Below are positions 57,814-64,000 of a stretch of 64,000 nt of DNA, piece by piece; the stretch's first letter is position 1; the number at the start of each line of letters is the position of its first letter. The stretch is from contig JAXLTC010000001.1 in NCBI GenBank assembly GCA_046330255.1, positions 744,001-808,000 on the forward strand. The letters are read 5' to 3'. Below the pieces are notes generated by a model. That model was given only the letters and a program-made list of their open reading frames with translations, did no database searches and was not told where the DNA came from. This DNA is from JBBSBL01 sp046330255 (GTDB lineage: Bacteria; Actinomycetota; Thermoleophilia; Solirubrobacterales; Solirubrobacteraceae). A program made the position numbers and the translations under genes.

Positions 57814-58700
57814 AGCGGACGCTCGCCCTGCTGGCGTCCGGCGCGCACGGCGTGCACAGCCGCTCCGCGCTCTTGGCCGCCGGTTTGAGCCCGGAGGAGG
57901 TGCGCCGCCGCGTTCGGCGCGGCTCGCTGCTTCCGGTTCACCGAGGCGTGTACCCGGTCGGCCACCGAGCCGCGAGCGTCGAAGCCGGCTACCTGGCCGC
58001 GACGCTCGCCGCCGGCGACGGCGCGGTGCTCTCGGGTCGCGCGGCCGGACACCTGCTCGGGATCCTGCGCGGACCGGCGCCGCCGCCCGAGGTCATCGCG
58101 CTCACCGAGCGACGGATCCCCGGGGTCGGCGTCCGGCGGGCGCGCGGAACGATCGCGACGGAGGCGACGCTCTGGCGCGGCGTGCCCGTGACGACCGTCG
58201 CGCGAACACTGGTCGATCTCGCGCGGGAGCTGGACGAAGCCGGGCTCGCGCGGGCGGCGCACGAGGCGGAGATCCGCTTCGGCACCCAGCCGGCAGAGGT
58301 AGAGGCCGTACTCGCGAACAGGCCCTACAGCGCGGGGGCCGAGCGACTCCGCCGGGTCGTGCACGGCGACGTCGCCGTCACCCTCAGCCGCCTCGAGTCC
58401 CGCTTCCTGGAGCGCCTGAGCAGCGCATCCCTCCCGCTGCCGGTGACCAACCGCCCGGCCGGCGGCCGGCGGGTGGACTGCCGCTGGGAGGCTCCCGGGC
58501 TAACGGTCGAGCTCGACAGCTACCGCTACCACCGCTCGAGGCACGCATGGGAGCGCGACCGGCTGCACGAGCGCGAGGCCTACGCCCGCGGCGACGCCTT
58601 TCGCCGCTACACGTACGGCGACGTCTTCGAGCACCCGGCGGCGATGCTCGCGGAGCTGCGAACGCTGCTCTCGGGGCCCGAGCCGCGATCGCTCTCCTGA
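57789..58700 (+). CDS. AbiEi-type winged-helix plus DUF559 (Vsr-like PD-(D/E)xK) protein
   Basis: A 303-residue two-domain protein. Residues about 8-60 form an AbiEi-antitoxin-type winged helix (RTLALLASGAHGVHSRSALL, EVRRRVRRGSLLPVHRGVYP). The C-terminal ~105 residues are DUF559, related to Vsr endonucleases: E203 in RLESRFLERL, D230 in RRVDCRW and E241-x-D243 in TVELDSYRYH form a plausible PD-(D/E)xK site, followed by ERDRLHEREAYARG. No AbiEii toxin is adjacent. The ATG lies inside a palindrome and the TGA stop inside a second, matching palindrome. GTG 57810 is an alternative start just past the left palindrome. Function unknown; nuclease activity inferred. Confidence 0.8.
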   Translation: MRPRDRSVERTLALLASGAHGVHSRSALLAAGLSPEEVRRRVRRGSLLPVHRGVYPVGHRAASVEAGYLAATLAAGDGAVLSGRAAGHLLGILRGPAPPPEVIALTERRIPGVGVRRARGTIATEATLWRGVPVTTVARTLVDLARELDEAGLARAAHEAEIRFGTQPAEVEAVLANRPYSAGAERLRRVVHGDVAVTLSRLESRFLERLSSASLPLPVTNRPAGGRRVDCRWEAPGLTVELDSYRYHRSRHAWERDRLHEREAYARGDAFRRYTYGDVFEHPAAMLAELRTLLSGPEPRSLS

Positions 58701-58735
58701 CTAGGGGGTCGTATACGCCCCCAGGGCAGGAGAGC
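58691..58735. repeat. right palindromic element flanking the AbiEi/DUF559 gene
   Basis: Perfect 9-bp outer arms GCTCTCCTG (58691-58699) and CAGGAGAGC (58727-58735) enclose 27 bases in which GGGGG and CCCCC flank TCGTATACG. The gene's stop TGA (58698-58700) is at the edge of the left arm. Core GGGGGTCGTATNCGNCCCC is shared with the left element. It could also end transcription between the convergent genes. Confidence 0.85.
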
Positions 58736-58757
58736 GGCCGGAATTCCGGCGCGCCGC

Positions 58758-59414
58758 CTACCGCTTGCGCGCGAGCGTCAGCCCGTCCGCGATCCCGAGC
58801 ATCGCCACGTCGACCCGCTCGTCCACCGCGATCGCGCGGTTGAGCGCCGCGACCGCGAGGGCGCTCGCGTCGTCGGGCGCAGGGTCGAGCACGCGCCCGC
58901 TCATCAGCACGTTGTCGATCGCGACCAGCCCGCCCGGCCGCAGGCGCTCCAGCACGGCCTCGTAGTAGGCGGGGTAGCCGGGCTTGTCGGCGTCGATGAA
59001 CGCGAAGTCGAAGTCCGCCCGGGCCGGGATGGCCTCGAGGGTCTCGAGCGCCGGCCCGACCCGCACCTCGGCGCGCCCGCCCACGCCCGCCGCATCGAGG
59101 TTGCGGCGCGCGACCTCCGCCCGCTCGGGGTCGAGCTCGCAGCAGACCAGCTCGCCGCCGTCGCCCAGCCCGCGCGCGATGCAGATCGCGCTGTAGCCGG
59201 TGAACGTGCCGACCTCGATCGCCCGGCGCGCCCCGATCGCGCGCACCAGCAGCGTCAGGAACGCCCCCTGGTCGGGCGAGACCTGCATCACCGCGACATC
59301 CCCGAGCGCCGCCGTCTCCTCGCGCACCCGCGCGAGCACCTCGTCCTCGCGCGCGCCGCCGGCGACGACGTAGTCGTGCAGCTCCGGCGTCAGCTCCGTC
59401 CCGCGCGTGCTCAT
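58758..59414 (-). CDS. class I SAM-dependent O-methyltransferase (caffeoyl-CoA OMT-like)
   Basis: A 218-residue cation-dependent O-methyltransferase. SAM motif I is AIEVGTFTGYSAICIARGL, with LVCCELDPERAEVAR, and metal-binding acidic residues in FDFAFIDADKPGYPAYYEA and LVAIDNVLMSGRV. These enzymes methylate catechol-like hydroxyls; physiological acceptor unknown. ATG 59414 follows TAGCGT by 7 bases, and that box begins with the stop codon of the upstream peptidase gene. Confidence 0.92.
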   Translation of the reverse strand: MSTRGTELTPELHDYVVAGGAREDEVLARVREETAALGDVAVMQVSPDQGAFLTLLVRAIGARRAIEVGTFTGYSAICIARGLGDGGELVCCELDPERAEVARRNLDAAGVGGRAEVRVGPALETLEAIPARADFDFAFIDADKPGYPAYYEAVLERLRPGGLVAIDNVLMSGRVLDPAPDDASALAVAALNRAIAVDERVDVAMLGIADGLTLARKR

Positions 59415-59421
59415 CGCGGGG

Positions 59422-59427
59422 ACGCTA
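59422..59427 (-). promoter_or_regulatory. -10 box TAGCGT overlapping the upstream stop codon
   Basis: TAGCGT, 7 bases, then ATG 59414 on the minus strand. Its TAG is the stop codon of the YugP-like gene. Confidence 0.45.
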
Positions 59428-60096
59428 GCGCGACGCGATGAAGAAGTAGACGAGCTGCCCCAGCGCGGCGGCGAAGCCGGCCACGTAGGTCAGCGCCGCG
59501 GCGTTCAGGACCTTGCGCGCCCCGGTCAGCTCGTCGGGCTCCAGCAGCCCGCCGCGCTCCAGCGCGGCCAGCGCGCGGTTGGACGCGTCGAACTCGACCG
59601 GCAGCGTGACGAGCTGGAAGAGCACGACCGCCAGGAACAGGACCAGCCCGACCGTGACCAGCCCGGTGGACTGCAGCAGGAAGCCCGCGACCACCGGGAA
59701 GAACCAGAACCGGGAGCCGACCGTCGCGGCCGGCACGAACGTCTGGCGCACGCGCATCGGCCACCAGCGCCGGGAGTCCTGGATGGCGTGGCCGGCCTCG
59801 TGCGCGGCGACGCCGAGCGCGGCGACGCTGGAGGCGCCGCCGACCTCGGCGGAGAGGTTCAGCGTGCGGTCGCGCGGGTCGTAGTGGTCGGACAGCTTCC
59901 CGGCGACGGGACGGATCGAGACGCCCGAGAGCCCGGATGCCGAAAGCACCGCGGCCGCGGCGTCCGCGCCGGTCATCCCGTTGCGCGGGCGCACGGCCGA
60001 GTAGCGCCTGAACGTGCCCGACACCCACGCCTGGGCGGCGAGGCCGAGCAGCAGCGGGATCCCGGCGCAGATCGCGAAGAGGCCGAGGTGGGACAT
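59425..60096 (-). CDS. YugP-type zinc metallopeptidase, membrane-bound (PF04298)
   Basis: A 223-residue integral membrane peptidase. N-terminal helix about residues 3-23; zinc motif AAHEAGHAIQD (HExxH) near residue 100, preceded by DHYDPRDRTLNLS; two further helices (FFPVVAGFLLQSTGLVTVGL, then VLFLAVVLFQLVTLPVEFDAS) and a last one near the C-terminus. VEFDASNRAL carries the third likely zinc ligand region. Matches PF04298 (neutral zinc metallopeptidase). Substrate unknown. ATG 60096 follows TACGGT by 7 bases. Confidence 0.9.
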   Translation of the reverse strand: MSHLGLFAICAGIPLLLGLAAQAWVSGTFRRYSAVRPRNGMTGADAAAAVLSASGLSGVSIRPVAGKLSDHYDPRDRTLNLSAEVGGASSVAALGVAAHEAGHAIQDSRRWWPMRVRQTFVPAATVGSRFWFFPVVAGFLLQSTGLVTVGLVLFLAVVLFQLVTLPVEFDASNRALAALERGGLLEPDELTGARKVLNAAALTYVAGFAAALGQLVYFFIASR

Positions 60097-60103
60097 GACG
60101 CGG

Positions 60104-60109
60104 ACCGTA
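60104..60109 (-). promoter_or_regulatory. -10 box TACGGT, leaderless promoter of the YugP-like gene
   Basis: TACGGT, 7 bases, then ATG 60096 on the minus strand. Confidence 0.5.
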
Positions 60110-60172
60110 CCCGGCCAACCTCAAGGGGATCTGAGTACGCCCGCGGCGCCGCTCCCCGAGCGTCCCATCGGG

Positions 60173-60178
60173 TACTTT
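60173..60178 (+). promoter_or_regulatory. -10 box TACTTT, leaderless promoter of the fusion gene
   Basis: TACTTT, 6 bases, then ATG 60185. Supports this ATG over the in-frame upstream ATG at 60014. Confidence 0.5.
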
Positions 60179-60184
60179 CGCCCC

Positions 60185-62311
60185 ATGGCAGCCGACGCGG
60201 AGCCCGACCCCGCGGAGCGACGCCGCAGGCGGCGGCGCACGATCGCCCGCGCGCTGCTGACCTGGCTCCTGACGGCGGCGACGCTGATCGTCCTCAGCGG
60301 GGTCCTTCCGGGGCTGCACGTGAAGAGCTGGGGCGCCGCGCTCGGCTCGGCGCTGCTGATCGGCGTGCTGAACGCGTTCGTGTGGCCGCTGCTGCTGCGC
60401 CTCCTGCTGCCGCTCACGGTGCTCACGCTCGGGCTCGGGGTGCTGGTCCTCAACGGCGCCGTGGTGCTCGGCGTCGCCGCGCTGGACTCGAGCGGAATCG
60501 AGGTCGACGACCTCGGCACCGGCATCGTCGTCGCGGTCGCCATCACGATCGTGCTGACGCTGGCGGGCTCGCTGCTGGGGATCGACGACGACGCCCGCTA
60601 CCGCCGCGCGCTCAATCGCCACGCCTCGCGCGAGGCCGCGCGCGAGGGGCGCAAGCGCGAGTCGGACGTGCCGGGCCTGTTCTTCCTGGAGATCGACGGT
60701 CTCGCGCACGCGGTCGTCCAGCGCGCGGTGCGCGACGGGAACATGCCGACGCTCGCGCGCTGGCTGCGCGACGGCTCGCACCGCCTCGAGCGCTGGGAGA
60801 CGGACTGGTCCTCGCAGACGGGCGCCTGCCAGGCGGGCCTGCTGCACGGCTCCAACCACGACATGCCCGCGTTCCGCTGGTGGGAGAAGGACCGCGGCGC
60901 GGCGATGGTGACAAACCACCCGCGCGACGCAGCGGAGATCGAGCGCCGCCACTCGGACGGCCGCGGGCTCCTGCACGAGGACGGCTGCAGCCGCGCGAAC
61001 ATCCTCTCCGGCGACGCCCCGCATTCGTTGCTGACGATGAGCACGGTGCTGGAGCCCCAGCGCGGGCGGCTCGGGCGCGACTACTACGCCTACTTCGCGA
61101 ACCCCTACAGCGTGATCCGCACGATCCTGCTCTCGCTCGCCGAGATCGCCTCCGAGCTCTACTACGCCTCCCAGCAGCGCCGCCGCGACGTGCGCCCGCG
61201 GATCCATCGCGGCCCGGGCTACGCGCCCGTGCGGGCGTGGGCGACCGTGGTCCAGCGCGACCTCCAGGTCGCGTCGATCATCGGCGACCTCTACGCCGGG
61301 CGCCCCGTCGCCTACACGACGTTCCTCGCCTACGACGAGGTCGCCCACCACTCCGGCGTCGAGCGGCCGGACGCGCTCTCCACGCTGCGCCGCGTGGACC
61401 GCGAGCTGGGTCGCATCGAGCAGGCCGCGCGCCACGCCCCACGCCCGTACCACCTGGTCGTGCTGGCCGATCACGGGCAGTCGCAGGGCGCCACCTTCCT
61501 CGACCGCTACGGCCACACGCTCGAGGACGTCGTGCGCGAGGCCTGCGACAGCGCCTCGGTGGGCTCGGCGCAGGGCGGCGGCGACGAGGCGCTCGGCCAC
61601 CTCGGCGCCGGGCTGACCGAGATCTCCGCGCGCGACGACCTGCTCGGCCGCACGGCGCGGGCGGCGACACGCCGGCGGCGGGTCGGGGACAGCGTGCGGC
61701 TGGAGCGCGAGGACCGCGACCACGTGCGCCGCGAGCACGACACCGGGCAGGAGCCGCCCGAGATCTCGGTGATGGCCTCCGGCTGTCTCGGCCTCGTGTC
61801 GTTCCCGCGCGAGCCCGGCCGCGTGACCCTCGAGCGCCTGCAGGAGCTGCACCCGCTGCTGCTCCCCGCCCTGCGCGAGCACGACGGCATCGGGTTCGCG
61901 CTGGTCCGCTCGCGCGATCACGGCGCGGTCGTGATCGGCCCCGACGGGGTCAACTACCTCGACGAGCAGCGCATCGAGGGCGAGGACCCGCTGGCGCCGT
62001 TCGGCCCGAACGCCGCGCTGCACGTGAAGCGCACCGACGGCTTCGAGCACTGCCCGGACATCGTGCTGAACAGCCGCTACTGGCCGATCACCGACGAGGT
62101 CGCCGCGTTCGAGGAGCTGGTCGGCTCGCACGGCGGCATGGGCGGCGAGCAGTGCTTCCCGTTCGTCGCGTTCCCGGCGACGTGGCGCTACCCGCCGGAG
62201 CATGTCCTCGGCAGCGAGTCGCTGCACCGCGTGATGCGCGGCTGGCTGGCCGACCTCGGGCACGAGGCCTACCGCGACGCCGAGCCCGCGCGGGGACGGG
62301 CGCCGGCCTGA
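60185..62311 (+). CDS. phage-holin-IV-like membrane domain fused to alkaline-phosphatase-type phosphodiesterase
   Basis: A 708-residue protein. After a basic N-terminus (ERRRRRRRTIARA), residues about 20-135 form four membrane helices of the holin superfamily IV type (VLSGVLPGLHVKSWGAAL, GVLNAFVWPLLLRLLLPLTV). The rest is an alkaline-phosphatase-fold domain: FFLEIDGLAHAV (metal Asp), DWSSQTGACQAGLLHG (Thr in nucleophile position), FLAYDEVAHHSG and VVLADHGQSQGATF with metal Asp and His. Probably a membrane-anchored phosphodiesterase or phosphotransferase acting on envelope lipids or polymers. It is followed after 7 bases by the regulatory gene at 62319. Confidence 0.85.
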   Translation: MAADAEPDPAERRRRRRRTIARALLTWLLTAATLIVLSGVLPGLHVKSWGAALGSALLIGVLNAFVWPLLLRLLLPLTVLTLGLGVLVLNGAVVLGVAALDSSGIEVDDLGTGIVVAVAITIVLTLAGSLLGIDDDARYRRALNRHASREAAREGRKRESDVPGLFFLEIDGLAHAVVQRAVRDGNMPTLARWLRDGSHRLERWETDWSSQTGACQAGLLHGSNHDMPAFRWWEKDRGAAMVTNHPRDAAEIERRHSDGRGLLHEDGCSRANILSGDAPHSLLTMSTVLEPQRGRLGRDYYAYFANPYSVIRTILLSLAEIASELYYASQQRRRDVRPRIHRGPGYAPVRAWATVVQRDLQVASIIGDLYAGRPVAYTTFLAYDEVAHHSGVERPDALSTLRRVDRELGRIEQAARHAPRPYHLVVLADHGQSQGATFLDRYGHTLEDVVREACDSASVGSAQGGGDEALGHLGAGLTEISARDDLLGRTARAATRRRRVGDSVRLEREDRDHVRREHDTGQEPPEISVMASGCLGLVSFPREPGRVTLERLQELHPLLLPALREHDGIGFALVRSRDHGAVVIGPDGVNYLDEQRIEGEDPLAPFGPNAALHVKRTDGFEHCPDIVLNSRYWPITDEVAAFEELVGSHGGMGGEQCFPFVAFPATWRYPPEHVLGSESLHRVMRGWLADLGHEAYRDAEPARGRAPA

Positions 62312-62318
62312 GGGCAGC

Positions 62319-64000
62319 GTGCACGAGGTAGCGGGGTTCCTGCGCCGCCACGCGCCGTTCGACGCGCTCGAGCCGGCGGAGGTGGAGCGCATCGCGGCGG
62401 CCGCGGAGATCGAGTTCTTCGCTGCGGGCGCGGAGATCGTCCCGCCGGGGTCGGGGCCGCCGTCGCACGTGCGCGTCGTGCGGCGCGGCGCCGTTGAGCT
62501 GCTCGACTCCGACCGGGTCCTCGACCTGCTCGGCCCGGGCGACCTCGTGGGCGATCCCGTGATGCTCGCCGGCCTGCCGGCGGGGCTGGCGGCGCGCGCG
62601 AGCGAGGACACGCTCTGCTACCGGCTGGCCGCCGACGCGGCCGGCGCGGCGCGTGCGGCCTCCGCGGGCGTCGCGGGCGCCGGCGGCGATCCCGAGCCCG
62701 CCGGCGACCGCCCCGTCGGGGCGCTGCTGTCCGGGCCCGCCGTCGTCTGCTCGCCGGACACCCCGATCCGCGAGGCCGTGCGGCGGATGGGCGCTGGGGC
62801 TTCCTCCGCCGTCGTGGTCCCCGAGCGCGACGCGCTCGGGATCCTCACCGACCGCGACCTGCGCACGCGCGTGATCGGCGGCGGGATCGGGATCGACGCG
62901 CCGGTGTCGGCCGCGATGACCGTGCCGGCGCGGACGATCGCGGCCGACCGCCCGGCGAGCGAGGCGACCGTGGAGATGCTCGAGCGCGGCGTGCGCCACC
63001 TTCCCGTGGTCTCCGGGGACGGCGAGGTGCTCGGCGTGGTCGAGGACATCGACCTGCTCGCGCTGGACGCGCGCATGCCGTTCCGCCTGCGACGGGAGAT
63101 CGAGCGCGCGGCGGACGTTGCCGGCGTCGCACGCGCGGCGGAGCGCCTGGGGCCGATGACGATCGCGCTGCACGAGGCGAGCCTCGCGCCGCTCCAGATC
63201 ACGGCGGTGATCTCGGTCGTCGTCGAGGCGCTCACCTGCAGGCTGCTCGACCTCGCGGTCGCCGAGCACGGTGAGCCGGCCGCGCCGGTCACCTGGCTCG
63301 CGCTCGGCAGCCACGCCCGCCGCGAGGCCGTCCCCGGCTCGGACATCGACTGCGCGGCGGTGTGGATCGGCGACGACGAGGACCGCGCGCTGCGCGCGTC
63401 GGTGCGCGGGCTGGCCGAGCGGGTGATGGACGGCCTGCGCGCCTGCGGCCTGGCGGCCGACGATTACGGCGTGACCGCGGCCCGGCCGCTCTTCGCGCGC
63501 TCGCTGGACGCGTGGAAGGCGGCGATCCGGGACTGGATCGCGGATCCCGGCCAGGAGAAGGCGCTGGTGCTGAGCTCGATGCTCTTCGACAGCCGCGCGA
63601 TCTGGGGCGACCCGCGCGGCGCCGCGCTCCACGAGGCGTTCGAGGGCATCGCGGACCACCGCGGGCTGTTGCGGCTGCAGGCGCGCTTCGCCCTCACCCA
63701 CCGCCCGCCGACCGGCTTCCTGCGCGACTTCGTCGTCGAGAGCTCGGGCGAGCACGCGGGGCGATTCGATATCAAGCACGGCGGGCTGCTCCCGATCGCG
63801 GGGCTCGCCCGCTACGCCGGCATGGCCGCCGGGAGCATCGGCGGCTCGACCGCGGACCGGCTGCGCGCAGCCGCCGCGGCCGGCACGCTCGAGCCCGACG
63901 ACGCCGCGGTGCTCGGCGAGGCCTACGAGCTCGTGCTCGGGCTGCGCCTCGCCCACCAGGTCGACCAGATGCGGGCGGGCGCCGCGCCCGACGACTTCGT
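62319..64000 (+). CDS. cNMP-binding/CBS/DUF294 nucleotidyltransferase-like signalling protein, 3' end outside window
   Basis: GTG 62319 opens a frame that stays open to the window edge (560 codons visible). Domains in order: a degenerate cyclic-nucleotide-binding domain (FFAAGAEIVPPGSGPPSHVR, RRGAVELLDSDRVLDLLGPG), two CBS repeats (CSPDTPIREAVRRMGAGASS to GILTDRDLR, and ASEATVEMLERGVRHLPVVS to EDIDLLA), a DUF294 nucleotidyltransferase-like domain with LGSHARREAVPGSDIDCAAVW (read as GSHARREA and DIDCA), and the DUF294 C-terminal domain from about residue 430. The family (COG2905) is thought to sense nucleotides; GlnD-like transferase activity is unproven. Seven bases follow the phosphodiesterase gene, so likely one operon. 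Confidence 0.85.
   Translation, partial: MHEVAGFLRRHAPFDALEPAEVERIAAAAEIEFFAAGAEIVPPGSGPPSHVRVVRRGAVELLDSDRVLDLLGPGDLVGDPVMLAGLPAGLAARASEDTLCYRLAADAAGAARAASAGVAGAGGDPEPAGDRPVGALLSGPAVVCSPDTPIREAVRRMGAGASSAVVVPERDALGILTDRDLRTRVIGGGIGIDAPVSAAMTVPARTIAADRPASEATVEMLERGVRHLPVVSGDGEVLGVVEDIDLLALDARMPFRLRREIERAADVAGVARAAERLGPMTIALHEASLAPLQITAVISVVVEALTCRLLDLAVAEHGEPAAPVTWLALGSHARREAVPGSDIDCAAVWIGDDEDRALRASVRGLAERVMDGLRACGLAADDYGVTAARPLFARSLDAWKAAIRDWIADPGQEKALVLSSMLFDSRAIWGDPRGAALHEAFEGIADHRGLLRLQARFALTHRPPTGFLRDFVVESSGEHAGRFDIKHGGLLPIAGLARYAGMAAGSIGGSTADRLRAAAAAGTLEPDDAAVLGEAYELVLGLRLAHQVDQMRAGAAPDDF

Noticed and set aside
57789..58700. Type IV AbiEi/AbiEii toxin-antitoxin system
   Set aside because: Only the AbiEi-type winged helix is present, fused to DUF559. 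No AbiEii-like nucleotidyltransferase is adjacent; the one at 30201 is 27 kb away.
58737..58750. Perfect palindrome GCCGGAATTCCGGC as a terminator or part of the flanking element
   Set aside because: It has no loop, is only 14 bases, and has no counterpart next to the left palindrome. Probably chance.
60185..60600. Holin-type domain as a sign of a prophage
   Set aside because: No other phage gene is nearby, and the domain is part of a larger enzyme with normal chromosomal neighbours.

Overview
The window comes from a very GC-rich (roughly 73-75 %) Actinomycetota genome. Gene content points to class Thermoleophilia, order Solirubrobacterales (Conexibacter, Patulibacter or Solirubrobacter type): wax-ester/DGAT acyltransferase, EgtD, secreted glycosidases with Arg/Ala-rich linkers, a c-di-AMP riboswitch before an NlpC/P60 gene, a lone AbiEi/DUF559 gene, and many promoters whose -10 box lies only 6-10 bases before the start codon. 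This placement is inference from content and was not tested by a search. Genes are densely packed on both strands. I see no tRNA, rRNA, CRISPR array, prophage or classical IS element.

Layout. 1-9.5 kb: end of egtD, an SDR dehydrogenase, WS/DGAT, a CAP-domain protein, DAHP synthase, a GH6 glucanase with an (AAARRR)n linker, a zincin, an acyl-CoA dehydrogenase, a small DUF6458-type protein, and an NlpC/P60 cell-wall hydrolase behind a ydaO (c-di-AMP) riboswitch. 9.5-18.5 kb: acyl-CoA carboxyltransferase, TMEM175-type channel, cold-shock protein with its terminator, orphan GspE/PilB ATPase, ArfB, zinc alcohol dehydrogenase, cupredoxin, SrpA-like heme protein, thioesterase. 18.5-20.5 kb: repeat-rich spacers around a secreted GH-A clan hydrolase. 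20.5-29.1 kb: a complete potassium uptake locus, DUF4118 histidine kinase - kdpE - micro-ORF - kdpF - kdpA - kdpC - kdpB - KdpD sensor domain - Usp. The order is FACB and KdpD is split in two. 29.2-30.7 kb: a lineage-type unknown and a two-gene unit with a nucleotidyltransferase. 30.7-36.3 kb: operon trpB2 - VOC - hyuA - hyuB (minus strand). 36.4-42.7 kb: two tandem secreted GH-A paralogues, the second lacking the nucleophile, then glcDEF. 42.8-51.7 kb: SGNH hydrolase, deazaflavin-type reductase, a large secreted sugar dehydrogenase with PKD/FN3 repeats, a bicovalent-flavin oxidase, a GAP-family membrane protein, a HerA-like ATPase. 51.7-64 kb: another repeat copy, a sugar MFS transporter, a tocopherol-cyclase-like protein, a secreted beta-propeller, Bcp peroxiredoxin, quinone oxidoreductase, the AbiEi/DUF559 gene set exactly between two matching palindromes, an O-methyltransferase, a YugP zinc peptidase, a holin-IV/phosphodiesterase fusion, and the start of a cNMP/CBS/DUF294 protein.

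The two strongest leads for something undescribed are (1) the AbiEi/DUF559 nuclease-like gene at 57.8-58.7 kb, whose start codon lies in one complex palindrome and whose stop codon lies in a second palindrome of identical architecture, as expected of a minimal mobile or self-regulated unit; and (2) a dispersed extragenic repeat family with an AT-rich centre inside an inverted repeat, present in two near-identical and two diverged copies (18.6, 18.8, 20.2 and 51.8 kb).
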